DNA of 64,000 nucleotides from Bordetella parapertussis (GTDB taxonomy: Bacteria; Acidobacteriota; Terriglobia; Bryobacterales; Bryobacteraceae). Of this stretch, positions 32,190 through 40,938 are shown piece after piece. A program made the position numbers and the translations under genes. The DNA lies in contig CALQCC020000006.1 in NCBI GenBank assembly GCA_943328975.2, positions 62,001 to 126,000 of the forward strand, given 5' to 3'. The stretch's first letter is position 1, and every line of letters starts with the position of its first letter. The notes under the pieces are model-generated. The model was given only the letters and a program-made list of their open reading frames with translations, made no database searches and was not told the DNA's origin.

Positions 32190-32606
32190 TTCGAGTCTTT
32201 CTCGACACGAATATTTTCGTTTACACGCTCGACCGGCGCGACCCCACCAAACAGCGTCAAGCTATAGAGCTTGTGGAACGAGCCATCACTGAGGAGTCGC
32301 TGGTTACAAGCTACCAAATCATCCAGGAGCTTCTTCATGTAGCAACATCGAAATTCAAGGACCGGATGTCTTCTGAAGAAGCTCAGCGATACGCGAAAGC
32401 TACGTTGTGGCCATGTTTGCCTTGTACACCCCAGTCCACCACTCTATGCATCCGCCCTTTCGATCCTAGAAGGTACCAAATGGACCTTCTACGATTCGCT
32501 GATCATAGCAGCGGCGCTGGAGGCAAAATGCAGTACGATCTACACCGAAGACCTTCAAGCTGGACGACGGATTAGCGGATTGGAAATCCAAAATCCGTTT
32601 GCCTAA
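32186..32606 (+). pseudogene. PIN-domain (VapC-like) toxin gene broken by frameshifts
   Basis: The first ~70 codons are a good PIN domain: VFLDTNIFVYTLDRRDPTK with the first acidic residue, then LVTSYQIIQELLHVATSKF with the second. After about 32400 the frame is lost. The missing part is readable in other frames: FALYTPVH near 32418-32440, and then SALSILEGTKWTFYDSLIIA with the last acidic residues (TEDLQAGRRI) ending in NPFA and TAA at 32604-32606. At least two small indels (near 32410 and 32440) are needed to restore it. As it stands the gene gives a 129-residue product without the C-terminal catalytic Asp region. Confidence 0.85.
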
Positions 32607-32607
32607 A

Positions 32608-33849
32608 CTAGGCCTCGACAGTCTCTTCGACTCTGGCCGCATAGGTGCGATCCACATAGTCGTTCAAGAGAGTCATGAACTCCTCGACGATCTTGTCGCC
32701 GCGGAAGGTGCACTTCAGTTTGCCGTCGACGTAGACAGGGGCAACGGGCTCCTCGAACGTTCCGGGGAGCGAGATGCCGATGTTGGCGTGTTTCGATTCG
32801 CCGGGGCCATTGACGACGCAGCCCATCACGGCCACCTTCATCTCTTCGACGCCGGTGTAGCGGGTCTTCCAGACGGGCATCTGCGTACGCAGGTAGGTCT
32901 GGATCTGGTCGGCCATGTCTTGGAAGAAGGTGCTCGTCGTCCGGCCGCAACCGGGGCACGCGGTAACCTGCGGGGTGAAGCTGCGCAGTTCGAGCGACTG
33001 CAAAATCTGTTGCGACACGATCACTTCGTCGGTGCGATCGCCGTTGGGGAGCGGGGTTAAGGACGAGCGGATGGTGTCGCCGATGCCCTCCTGCAACAGG
33101 ATCCCGATTCCAACGGCGGAGGCCACGATGCCTTTCGATCCCAAGCCGGCTTCGGTTAGGCCGAGGTGCAGAGCATGGTCGGTTTCGGCGGCGAGCATGC
33201 GATAGACGCTGATGAGGTCCTGCACGCCGCTGACTTTCGCGCTGAGGATGATGCGATCTTTTGGCAAGCCATACTGCACTGCGGCCTTCGCGGATTCGAC
33301 GGCGCTGACTACGATGGCTCGTAGCATAACGGTCTTGGCATCGTCGGGCTCCGGCTTGAGCTTGTTCTCGTCCATCAAACGCGTGAGCAGCGACTGATCG
33401 AGCGAGCCCCAGTTCACGCCGATGCGCACAGGGCGACCGTATTCAATCGCCGCTTCGATCATCACGCGGAAGTTGTCGTCGTGTTTCTTGCCAATGTTGA
33501 CGTTGCCGGGATTGATGCGATACTTCGCCAGCGCGCGGGCCATCTCGGGATACTTCTTGAGCAGCAGGTGACCGTTGTAGTGAAAGTCGCCGACGATGGG
33601 CACGCGGACGCCGAACATGTTGAGCGTGTCGACAATTTTCGGCACGGCCTGGGCGGATTCTTCGTTGTTGACGGTGACGCGAACAAGCTCGCTACCAGCG
33701 CGTGCCAGAGCCATCACTTGGTTGACCGTAGACGTCACGTCGGCTGTGTCGGTATTGGTCATGGACTGGACCACGATCGGGTTACCGCCACCTACCATCA
33801 CCCCGCCGACGTTCACTGCCACCGTGCGGTGGCGCGGATTTGCGCTCAT
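32608..33849 (-). CDS. ispG: 4-hydroxy-3-methylbut-2-enyl diphosphate synthase (IspG/GcpE)
   Basis: A 413-residue enzyme of the MEP isoprenoid pathway that reduces MEcPP to HMBPP using a [4Fe-4S] cluster. Cluster ligands are seen in [12 protein letters not shown] and [12 protein letters not shown]. The N-terminal TIM barrel starts with [20 protein letters not shown]. Start is ATG 33849; TACAAT ends 6 nt before it. The extension to 33900 overlaps the divergent promoter region and was rejected. The stop is 2 bp from the end of the broken toxin gene. Confidence 0.96.
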   Translation of the reverse strand: MSANPRHRTVAVNVGGVMVGGGNPIVVQSMTNTDTADVTSTVNQVMALARAGSELVRVTVNNEESAQAVPKIVDTLNMFGVRVPIVGDFHYNGHLLLKKYPEMARALAKYRINPGNVNIGKKHDDNFRVMIEAAIEYGRPVRIGVNWGSLDQSLLTRLMDENKLKPEPDDAKTVMLRAIVVSAVESAKAAVQYGLPKDRIILSAKVSGVQDLISVYRMLAAETDHALHLGLTEAGLGSKGIVASAVGIGILLQEGIGDTIRSSLTPLPNGDRTDEVIVSQQILQSLELRSFTPQVTACPGCGRTTSTFFQDMADQIQTYLRTQMPVWKTRYTGVEEMKVAVMGCVVNGPGESKHANIGISLPGTFEEPVAPVYVDGKLKCTFRGDKIVEEFMTLLNDYVDRTYAARVEETVEA

Positions 33850-33855
33850 GAGGAT

Positions 33856-33861
33856 ATTGTA
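33856..33861 (-). promoter_or_regulatory. -10 element of ispG (leaderless type)
   Basis: TACAAT on the minus strand, 6 nt before the ispG ATG at 33849. No Shine-Dalgarno sequence fits in the gap. Confidence 0.5.
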
Positions 33862-33891
33862 ACGTGTGGCATAATCCTGAAACGAGGAATC

Positions 33892-34290
33892 ATGTCCCAA
33901 GAAAACATTGAAATTGTGCAGTCCTTCTACGCAGCCATTAGCCGAGGCGATGTGGGTACGGTGCTCGGCCTAATGGACCCGCAAGTGGAGTGGAACGAAG
34001 CGGAGCATTTTCTTTACGCCGACCACAGCCCTTACATAGGACCGAACAGTATTCTCAACGGCGTGTTCATGCGGCTGATGTCCGACTGGGAAGGCTTCAA
34101 AGCGATCCCGGAGGAGTTTATCGGAATGGGCGACATGGTTGCGGTCACGGGGCGATATCACGGGACCTACCGTGAGACCGGCAAGAGTGTGAACGCACAA
34201 CTGGTCCACGTGTATACGGTGAAGGACGGCAAGCTGTTGAAGTTCCAGCAGTACACGGATACGGCTCAGTTCCGCGACGTCACGAAGTAA
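33892..34290 (+). CDS. SnoaL-like (NTF2 fold) protein
   Basis: A 132-residue protein of the SnoaL/ketosteroid-isomerase-like group: [54 protein letters not shown] and [19 protein letters not shown]. These small alpha+beta barrels are enzymes or ligand binders; no substrate can be named. AGGA lies 5 nt before ATG 33892. It is followed after 4 bp by the ankyrin gene. Confidence 0.85.
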   Translation: MSQENIEIVQSFYAAISRGDVGTVLGLMDPQVEWNEAEHFLYADHSPYIGPNSILNGVFMRLMSDWEGFKAIPEEFIGMGDMVAVTGRYHGTYRETGKSVNAQLVHVYTVKDGKLLKFQQYTDTAQFRDVTK

Positions 34291-34294
34291 GCGC

Positions 34295-35422
34295 ATGGAT
34301 CTACTGCAACGCGCGCTGCAATCCGGCACGGCAGTCGACCTCGCAGCGGTGAGCGAAGCGTGGGCCTCAGGATTGATTACGCGGAAGCTCGATGTGTCGC
34401 TCGCGCGGCAGTTAGTGGAGCGGGGCGCGACGCTGACCCCGCACGCGGCGGCTGGACTGGGATTCACTGACATCTTGACGAAGATGCTGGCGTCGGATCC
34501 GGCGGTGATCGACGCCAAGGGCTGCGACGCGCGCACACCGTTGCACTTTTCGCGCAACGTGGCGATGGCGGAGTTACTGCTGGCGCATGGCGCGCGAATC
34601 GACGCTCGGGATGAGGATCACTTGTCGACGCCCGCGCAGTGGTTGATCGGTGAGGCTCCTGAGATCACTCGGTTCTTGCTGGAGCACGGGGCGACGCCCG
34701 ATATCTTCATGGCCGCCGCGCTCGGAGATCGCGCACTCGCCGAGCGGTTGATCGCGGCCGATCCAGCGTGCGTATCGCACCGCATTGGTCGCGCGCCTGA
34801 ATTTCCTCCCATCGGCGGAGGACTGGGCGGCACCATCTATCAGTGGACGCTGGCATTCAATTCGTACGCACACCAGATCACGTTGCTCAAGGGACACGCG
34901 GAGATGTTTGACCTTTTGTATTTGAAGAGCGATGCGAAGACTCGGTTTCTGGTCTCCTGTGTACTCGCGCAACGCGAGGAGGCGGAGGCAATTGCGGCTG
35001 CGAATCCGGAACTGCTGGCTTCCCTGCCCTCCGCTGACCTTGAGTTGTTGCCTCGTTACTGCTGGGAGACGAATACGAATTACGACGCGGTGAAGCTGAT
35101 GCTGGACCTCGGCTTCCCGATTACGCAGACCGAACGCAGCCACGGTTACACGGCCCTGCACAACGCTGCATGGTCAGGTTCGGCGGACTTGGTGGAGCTA
35201 TTGATCACACGCGGAGCCGCTGTCAACATTGTGGATCCGGGCTTTGATGCTACTCCTCTCGGCTGGGCCCTGCATGATTGCTTGATCGAGAAACGGCACC
35301 CTGAAGGGCAGTTCGGCCGCGTGGTGAAAGCATTAATCGATGCGGGCAGCGCTTGGGACAAACGAATGTATCCTACCGGGCACGCAGAGCTAGACGAAGT
35401 ATTGCGCAGCTACCTGCCGTGA
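34295..35422 (+). CDS. Ankyrin-repeat protein
   Basis: A 375-residue soluble protein built of ankyrin-like repeats. Clear units are ARTPLHFSRNVAMAELLLAH-GARIDARD, EITRFLLEHGATPDIFMAAA and YTALHNAAWSGSADLVELLI-TRGAAVNIVDPG. The middle (about residues 165-260) is more divergent. Such proteins bind partners rather than catalyse. Co-transcription with the SnoaL-like gene is likely from the 4-bp spacing. Confidence 0.85.
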   Translation: MDLLQRALQSGTAVDLAAVSEAWASGLITRKLDVSLARQLVERGATLTPHAAAGLGFTDILTKMLASDPAVIDAKGCDARTPLHFSRNVAMAELLLAHGARIDARDEDHLSTPAQWLIGEAPEITRFLLEHGATPDIFMAAALGDRALAERLIAADPACVSHRIGRAPEFPPIGGGLGGTIYQWTLAFNSYAHQITLLKGHAEMFDLLYLKSDAKTRFLVSCVLAQREEAEAIAAANPELLASLPSADLELLPRYCWETNTNYDAVKLMLDLGFPITQTERSHGYTALHNAAWSGSADLVELLITRGAAVNIVDPGFDATPLGWALHDCLIEKRHPEGQFGRVVKALIDAGSAWDKRMYPTGHAELDEVLRSYLP

Positions 35423-35443
35423 CGGGGACGCAACAGACCCGCA

Positions 35444-35449
35444 TATAAT
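35444..35449 (+). promoter_or_regulatory. -10 element of the peptide transporter gene
   Basis: A perfect TATAAT, 7 nt before the ATG at 35457; leaderless-type layout. It lies 20 bp after the ankyrin gene stop. Confidence 0.55.
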
Positions 35450-35456
35450 CTACGTA

Positions 35457-36923
35457 ATGGCCACGCACACCGCAGTTTCGAGCACGGCGCAAGACACGGC
35501 TTTTTTCGGACATCCACGCGGACTTTCCACGCTCTTCTTCACAGAGATGTGGGAACGCTTCAGTTACTACGGCATCCGCGCGCTGCTGATCCTCTATATG
35601 ACGGCCTCCGTGGAGAACCACGGTTTGGGCTTGAGCGTGGCCGTTGCAGGCGCTATCTATGGCCTATACACGTCGTGCGCCTACATCTTCGCACTGCCGT
35701 CGGGCTGGATCGCGGATCGTTTCGTGGGACATCAGAACGCGGTGATCCTCGGCGGACTCCTGATCGCAGCGGGCAATTTCGGATTGATGATGCCATCGGT
35801 GGGGATCTTCATCTTGGCCCTGCTGTTGATGGCGATTGGCACATCCTTTCTGAAGACGAGCTGTACCACCGTGGTGGGTTTCTTGTATCCACAAAGCGAC
35901 CGGCGGCGCGACTCCGGATTCACGCTGTATTACGTCGGCATCAACGTGGGCGCGGGTCTGGCTCCAGTCATCTGCGGGTACGTGGGACAAAATATCGACT
36001 TCCGTTACGCCTTCGGACTCGCCGGATTGTTCATGCTGGCGGGCCTGACGCAGTTCACGTTTACTCGAAAGTATCTGGGAGAATCCGGCGCAACCCCGGC
36101 GGTGAAGGCCGCTGCAGCGGATCGCAAGGTGCTGGGACTGGGCTCCGGGCTATTGTTGGCCGTGCTCGCGGCGCTGTTCTTTATGCAGGCCTCTGTCGAA
36201 GCCGTGGCGGATGGGTTCGCCGTAGTGCTACTGGTCGCGGTGGCAGTCACGTTCGCTGGATTGATTTTGTCGAAAGATTTTTCGCCGGTCGAGAAGAAGC
36301 GCATCTACGTGATCCTGGTGCTGTTCATTGCTTCGGCGCTATTCTGGTCGATTTTTGAACAGGCTGGCTCCACTCTGAATTTATTCGCCGACCGCAGCAC
36401 GAACAATTCGCTGTTCGGCTTGACGTTCCCCTCCACGTGGTTCCAGTCTTTGAACCCCGTGTACATTTATGCGCTGGGTCCGTTGCTCGCGTGGCTGTGG
36501 GTGAAACTGGGCGACCGCAATCCATCTCCGGTCACCAAATTCGCGTTCGGGTTGTTGGGCGCGGGCGGCGGCTTCCTGCTGATGGCGCTGGCGGCGCAGG
36601 CCGCAGGTACCGATGGCAAAGTGAGTCCGCTATGGCTTGCAAGCGTCTACCTGATCCACACCGTCGCGGAACTTTGTTTGAGCCCGGTTGGCCTCAGCGC
36701 CATTACGAAACTTGCACCGGCGCGCATCGCGGGGCTCACGATGGGCGTGTGGTTCCTTTCGATCTCCGTTGGCAACTTCTTTGCGGGACGCATGGCGTCG
36801 TTCTATGAATCGATGCCGCTCGATACGCTCGTCGGCTATGCGGGTGGCATCGGCGTCGCGTTTGGGTTGGTGTTGTTGCTGATCTCAAAACCGGTGACCG
36901 GGCTGATGGGCGGAGTGAGATAG
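35457..36923 (+). CDS. Proton-dependent oligopeptide transporter (POT/PTR family)
   Basis: A 488-residue MFS-type transporter with about 14 hydrophobic segments. The family motif ExxERFxYY is present as FTEMWERFSYYGIRALLILY in the first segment; FWSIFEQAGSTLNLFADR, with the conserved FWxxxEQ, is in the second half. POT carriers import di- and tripeptides with protons. The gene follows an ankyrin gene and precedes two secreted proteins; no operon is evident. Confidence 0.92.
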   Translation: MATHTAVSSTAQDTAFFGHPRGLSTLFFTEMWERFSYYGIRALLILYMTASVENHGLGLSVAVAGAIYGLYTSCAYIFALPSGWIADRFVGHQNAVILGGLLIAAGNFGLMMPSVGIFILALLLMAIGTSFLKTSCTTVVGFLYPQSDRRRDSGFTLYYVGINVGAGLAPVICGYVGQNIDFRYAFGLAGLFMLAGLTQFTFTRKYLGESGATPAVKAAAADRKVLGLGSGLLLAVLAALFFMQASVEAVADGFAVVLLVAVAVTFAGLILSKDFSPVEKKRIYVILVLFIASALFWSIFEQAGSTLNLFADRSTNNSLFGLTFPSTWFQSLNPVYIYALGPLLAWLWVKLGDRNPSPVTKFAFGLLGAGGGFLLMALAAQAAGTDGKVSPLWLASVYLIHTVAELCLSPVGLSAITKLAPARIAGLTMGVWFLSISVGNFFAGRMASFYESMPLDTLVGYAGGIGVAFGLVLLLISKPVTGLMGGVR

Positions 36924-36979
36924 GTACTGGTGGTCCCACAACTGAACGCGTTCGGGTTAGACTGGAAACTTCTGAATCC

Positions 36980-37663
36980 ATGAACAGACTCGCACCCATC
37001 TGCCGCGTATTGCTGCTTGTCTCCGGCTGCGGGTGCGTCTGCGCACAGAGCACGCTCAGCGATCTGGAACAAACCGCGTCGAAGGCCCAGGCGCAGTGGT
37101 ACGGGCTGGCATCCGTTCTGGACACACGACTGTCGCGCTTATTGCCGTGTGACCCGGCTGCCACCGCGGCCATCGAAGAAGTACATCGGACCTCGACGGA
37201 GCGATCGGTGGCATTGATCGACTACACCAAGGCTGTCGCCGATCAAACGGCGAAGGACGTCGCGATGGCGCGGCAGATTCGACGCTCAGAAGCGGAATAC
37301 TTGGCGACTTTCGGCCCAGAGCGCGCGGATACAGAGCAGGAACGGGCGGGTATCGAAAGCCAGATCAACAATCTGACGGAGAGTGTGCGCCGGAAGGTTT
37401 CCTTGACCGTCGCCAATGACGAATTGCGCGCGCTGGAAGCGTCGGTACGAGAACGCGCCACACTGGTGACCGAGCATGCGTCCGCCACGGAAGGATCGCT
37501 GGCTCGTTACGAAAGTCTCGCCCTGGCACTCGAGAAGCGCGAAGCGGCGTTGCGCAAGCAAGTCGCGGCACTGGAAGACGAACGGGCAAAGTGGAACGGA
37601 TACTATACGGCGCGTCTGGCTCGCGCACGTGTGGAATGCTCCGGCACGGGGACGGGTCGCTAA
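36980..37663 (+). CDS. Secreted coiled-coil protein of unknown function
   Basis: A 227-residue protein with a signal peptide (RVLLLVSGCGCVCAQ; a lipoprotein-like Cys is possible). The rest is mostly helical and charged, with heptad-like stretches such as SEAEYLATFGPERADTEQ and LEKREAALRKQVAALEDERA. Its stop overlaps the next start (TAATG at 37661-37665), so the pair is translationally coupled. No family recognised. Confidence 0.72.
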   Translation: MNRLAPICRVLLLVSGCGCVCAQSTLSDLEQTASKAQAQWYGLASVLDTRLSRLLPCDPAATAAIEEVHRTSTERSVALIDYTKAVADQTAKDVAMARQIRRSEAEYLATFGPERADTEQERAGIESQINNLTESVRRKVSLTVANDELRALEASVRERATLVTEHASATEGSLARYESLALALEKREAALRKQVAALEDERAKWNGYYTARLARARVECSGTGTGR

Positions 37664-38760
37664 TGCGCCGCTGCACACTCTTCATGATCGGCGCGATGGC
37701 TCCGATGTGGGCGCAGGCTAACCGCGACAGTTACCGGGTTCCGTATCAGGCGTGGCGTCAAACCGCGCCGGCTCTGGAACAGGATGCCGCGACGCCCAGC
37801 GCCACGTTCGCGACGCAGGTGCAAGCCTCCGCGCAGGCGATGCAGAACTTCATGCAAGCCCGCGCGGCATACATTACAGCACCGCAGGCAACGTCAGTGG
37901 AACAAGCGAAGTGGGTGGTGCAACCGTTGACGCGGGCAGAAGCACTGTTGAGCACGCCTACGGAGATGCAGCAATTGCTGGCGGTGACAGCAGCGAAGGT
38001 GGCGACTAGCATCAACTCCTATCCGGCCAACGATAAAGACGTCGTGATCCGGCAACTGCGGCAGGCGCTGGAACGGGAACGCGCCGCCTTGCGGGCCTTG
38101 ACCGAAACGATTGCGGCACACAAGAGTTCGATCACCGAGCTCATCGACATAACCGACGTAGCCGAGGTGGAGCGCGGCTTTGCGAGTCAAGCGCTTTCGG
38201 CGGCTACTGCGCGCCGAGGCCAAATCGCGGCGCACATCCAACGCGAGGCTGCGGACTGGGCGGAATATTACAAGAACCTGGGCGAGGGAGCGGTGAGTGG
38301 AGGTCGGGCTACCGGAACGGGTGCGGCTGCAAGTGCGTCCAGCGCAGGTGCGCCGAATCCCGCTCCTGCGAAGATTACCCGACCCGCCGCAAACGGACAG
38401 CTACCGCTCTCCCGTTACACCGGTGAGTGGATGTTCCCAAACAAAGGCCTTTTCTACGGACCTCAACCGGAGACAGTGGAACTGACAGTGCAGGAGAACA
38501 ACGGTCGCTTCACCGGGACGTTGACCGCTCGGTTTGCAATGGCGGCTGGAAGCCGTGAGAATCCGACACTGACTCTGGAGTTCCAAGGTCCCGTTCTGCC
38601 GGGGAAAACCCAGACGTTCCCGTTGCAGACCAACGACGGAGCCAGCGGTACGATCGAACTCATTCCGGGGTCGGCGTTCAATCTGCTCGAGATCAATATT
38701 CAGATCGAGGCCAGACCCAACAAGGTCGGCTCGACGAATTTCGTTCTAGTGAAGCGCTGA
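37663..38760 (+). CDS. Secreted helical protein with C-terminal beta domain
   Basis: A 365-residue exported protein (signal MRRCTLFMIGAMAPMWAQ). Residues about 20-210 are helical (IRQLRQALERERAALRALTE), then an Ala/Gly/Pro linker and a C-terminal domain of beta strands (RYTGEWMFPNKGLFYGP, ETVELTVQENNGRFTGTLTA, NLLEINIQIEA). The start at 37663 overlaps the stop of the preceding helical protein. Upstream codons to 37591 are within that gene. The two probably work together at the envelope. Confidence 0.72.
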   Translation: MRRCTLFMIGAMAPMWAQANRDSYRVPYQAWRQTAPALEQDAATPSATFATQVQASAQAMQNFMQARAAYITAPQATSVEQAKWVVQPLTRAEALLSTPTEMQQLLAVTAAKVATSINSYPANDKDVVIRQLRQALERERAALRALTETIAAHKSSITELIDITDVAEVERGFASQALSAATARRGQIAAHIQREAADWAEYYKNLGEGAVSGGRATGTGAAASASSAGAPNPAPAKITRPAANGQLPLSRYTGEWMFPNKGLFYGPQPETVELTVQENNGRFTGTLTARFAMAAGSRENPTLTLEFQGPVLPGKTQTFPLQTNDGASGTIELIPGSAFNLLEINIQIEARPNKVGSTNFVLVKR

Positions 38761-38770
38761 GAGAGGTGGG

Positions 38771-38787
38771 GCAGGCACCTTGCCTGC
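38771..38787. terminator. Short hairpin between converging genes
   Basis: GCAGGCA (38771-38777), loop CCT, TGCCTGC (38781-38787): a perfect 7-bp stem in the 26-bp gap between two converging genes. Likely a bidirectional terminator, without a T-tract. Confidence 0.45.
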
Positions 38788-39920
38788 TAGCGCACCATTT
38801 CGATCCTCACGTCATGGACGTCGAAGGTTCCCGCTTCGCGGACAGTTCCATAGAGTCTGCGATATGCAAGAACTAAGGCCGCCGTCTCCGCAGGTGCCCT
38901 GAAGATCATCTTTTCGGGGCCCGTATCCCACTGCGACGGCACCCACTCTTCACCGGCAATCCGCCACTCCAGGCCGGCAACTTCATGCCCGCCATCGCCC
39001 GAAAATCGGGCGGATAATTCATAGTTCTGGCCAGGCCGCAGACCACCAACCATCTGTCGCAACAGCTCGGTGTTTTCAGGTTGCTTTCCAGAAAGACGAA
39101 TACGATGTCCACGCCCACTTTCCAACGTGAGATGCGTAACGCCTTCGGAGTGCACGAGGCGCCAATCGAAGCCGTGTCCCGTTTGTGGCTCTTCAAAGTT
39201 TGGTGCCGTGACGCCGGTGGGAGCGTTCCGTCCCAGTTGCCGCCACACTTCCACCACATCGGCATAGCGCGAGTTCTCGAGCAAGACATCCGTGACAGCG
39301 AGCAACAAATTCTGGTCCCGCACGTTCTTCGCAGCGGCTGCGAGCGCTTCAGGATGTTTCCGTTCGAGCAAGTACGACAAGTAGTCCGACGCCACTGCAT
39401 CACGATTCGGAATCGCTCGAGCAAGGATCTCCGTAGCATCCGTGCTCATGTGCCAGCAGAGGTCAAATGCGGGACGACGATCGCCGTAGGACACTTCGAG
39501 CGCCGAGCGGATCCACATCCAAAAGTCATCAGCGCGGCGTTGACGTAGATAGAAATTAGCGAGCGTCCAACGTGGCTCGAATTGGTGGTCGACGGCGTAG
39601 GCTTCCCGTAACCAGTGCTCTGCCGCAGCAAGATCGCCGTGCTGTTCGGCGGCCAAGCCCAGTCGAATGCGAGGCGCCGAGACAGTAGGATTCAGCCGCG
39701 CGATGCGTTCCAGCGTGAGCGTGGAATCACGACTGTCGTAATCCGCTTGCAACGCACCGAACGCCAGGTACGCCGCATTGCCCGGCATCTGTGCGATGGC
39801 TTGCTCCACACCTTCGGGAGTGCCTGCGCGAAACGCGGCGTCCGCGCGAGCCAGTATCACCGACCACGCAGCCGCTGCCACCAACGCTAGAAGTGCGAGA
39901 ACCGAGACAATGCGCAGCAT
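38787..39920 (-). CDS. Membrane-anchored TPR-like protein
   Basis: A 377-residue protein with an N-terminal hydrophobic helix (IVSVLALLALVAAAAWSVIL). Residues about 30-200 show TPR-like helical pairs (AAEQHGDLAAAEHWLREAYA, WTLANFYLRQRRADDFWMW). Residues about 230-377 are a beta domain with FDWRLVHSEGVTHLTLESG and YELSARFSGDGG, like a carbohydrate-binding jelly roll. Similar proteins occur in acidobacterial exopolysaccharide loci, which I recall but cannot verify. Confidence 0.7.
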   Translation of the reverse strand: MLRIVSVLALLALVAAAAWSVILARADAAFRAGTPEGVEQAIAQMPGNAAYLAFGALQADYDSRDSTLTLERIARLNPTVSAPRIRLGLAAEQHGDLAAAEHWLREAYAVDHQFEPRWTLANFYLRQRRADDFWMWIRSALEVSYGDRRPAFDLCWHMSTDATEILARAIPNRDAVASDYLSYLLERKHPEALAAAAKNVRDQNLLLAVTDVLLENSRYADVVEVWRQLGRNAPTGVTAPNFEEPQTGHGFDWRLVHSEGVTHLTLESGRGHRIRLSGKQPENTELLRQMVGGLRPGQNYELSARFSGDGGHEVAGLEWRIAGEEWVPSQWDTGPEKMIFRAPAETAALVLAYRRLYGTVREAGTFDVHDVRIEMVR

Positions 39921-39949
39921 GTAATACGTTTCGATTACGCGAATACTTG

Positions 39950-39978
39950 TTGCTCGCGTTCCCCTCTCAACTTATACT
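39950..39978 (+). promoter_or_regulatory. Promoter of the FecR-like gene (leaderless type)
   Basis: TTGCTC (39950-39955), 17-bp spacer, TATACT (39973-39978), then 8 nt to GTG 39987. The predicted transcript starts within about 2 nt of the start codon. Confidence 0.6.
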
Positions 39979-39986
39979 AGCTTCCA

Positions 39987-40916
39987 GTGAAGCTACTCTC
40001 GACACTTGTCCTATTTTCGTCCGTCACGTTCGCCGGATCGCCCACAGCGATTGGCGTGGTCACGGCCAGCGGACACTTCACCCTGGAAGGCTCCAGCATT
40101 TGGGGCAACTCCACGTTGTTCGATGGAGCGAAGGTGGAAACGGGCGACGCATCGTCGGAACTCACGCTTTCGAACGGCGTAAAAGTGCAACTCACGGCCG
40201 CAAGCTCGGCTCGCGTGTGGAAGAATCGCTTGGAGCTGGAACGGGGCACGGGACAGATCACTGCGTCCTCCGCATTCTTAGTGAATGCGGGCGGCGTAAA
40301 CGTCGAAGGCTCTCGTTACCGTGTGGGCGTGCTGCCAGGAGCGCGATTGGAAGTAGCCTCGTTAACGGGCAACGCTCGTGTAACGGGATTGCGCGGGAAT
40401 GTTCTAGCGGCGGTTCCGGCCGGGCGGAGTATGAATTTCGCGATGCAGCAAACCGTGACACGCGCTGGTTGCTTGATCTACAAAGGCAACGGATTCATTT
40501 TGCAAGTGGACGATTCGGCGGAAGTATTGCAACTGGCGGGCGGCGCGCTCGGGCAGAACGTTGGCAATCGCGTGCAAGTCACAGGAGCGCTGGCAGCCAC
40601 TGCGGCCACCATCAGCCCGGCATCATCGATTCTCAACGTCTCAGCAGTCACGCTGCGTGCACCGGGCGGCTGCCTGTCAGCAGCGGCAGCCCTCAACGCC
40701 CAGACCTCTGTTCCGACCAACGCACCGAACGCTACACCCGGATCGCAGACCGCGCAGCCTACAACTCAGGCTTCCAACACCGGCAAGACGGCACCCACCG
40801 TGGCTCGCGGGGGCATGTCGACCGGCGCGAAGGTCGGCATCATCGGCGCGGTCGCAGGCGGCGGTGCGGGCGCGGCTCTTGCGCTCGGCGGTAAGAAGTC
40901 CACCACCAGTCCGTAA
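39987..40916 (+). CDS. Secreted FecR-like protein with Gly/Ala-rich C-terminal segment
   Basis: A 309-residue exported protein (signal MKLLSTLVLFSSVTFAG). The mature N-terminus is FecR-like: GSSIWGNSTLFDGAKVETGD, then ASSELTLSNGVKVQL, typical of beta-helical ligand-binding repeats. A long Thr/Ala/Pro region follows. The end is GAKVGIIGAVAGGGAGAALA, then LGGKKSTTSP: a hydrophobic Gly/Ala helix plus a basic tail. Start is GTG 39987. Confidence 0.75.
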   Translation: MKLLSTLVLFSSVTFAGSPTAIGVVTASGHFTLEGSSIWGNSTLFDGAKVETGDASSELTLSNGVKVQLTAASSARVWKNRLELERGTGQITASSAFLVNAGGVNVEGSRYRVGVLPGARLEVASLTGNARVTGLRGNVLAAVPAGRSMNFAMQQTVTRAGCLIYKGNGFILQVDDSAEVLQLAGGALGQNVGNRVQVTGALAATAATISPASSILNVSAVTLRAPGGCLSAAAALNAQTSVPTNAPNATPGSQTAQPTTQASNTGKTAPTVARGGMSTGAKVGIIGAVAGGGAGAALALGGKKSTTSP

Positions 40917-40927
40917 CCGAACGCTCC

Positions 40928-40933
40928 TATAAT
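40928..40933 (+). promoter_or_regulatory. -10 element of the M20 peptidase gene
   Basis: A perfect TATAAT ending 5 nt before the GTG at 40939; the transcript would start at or next to the start codon. Confidence 0.55.
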
Positions 40934-40938
40934 GGAGT

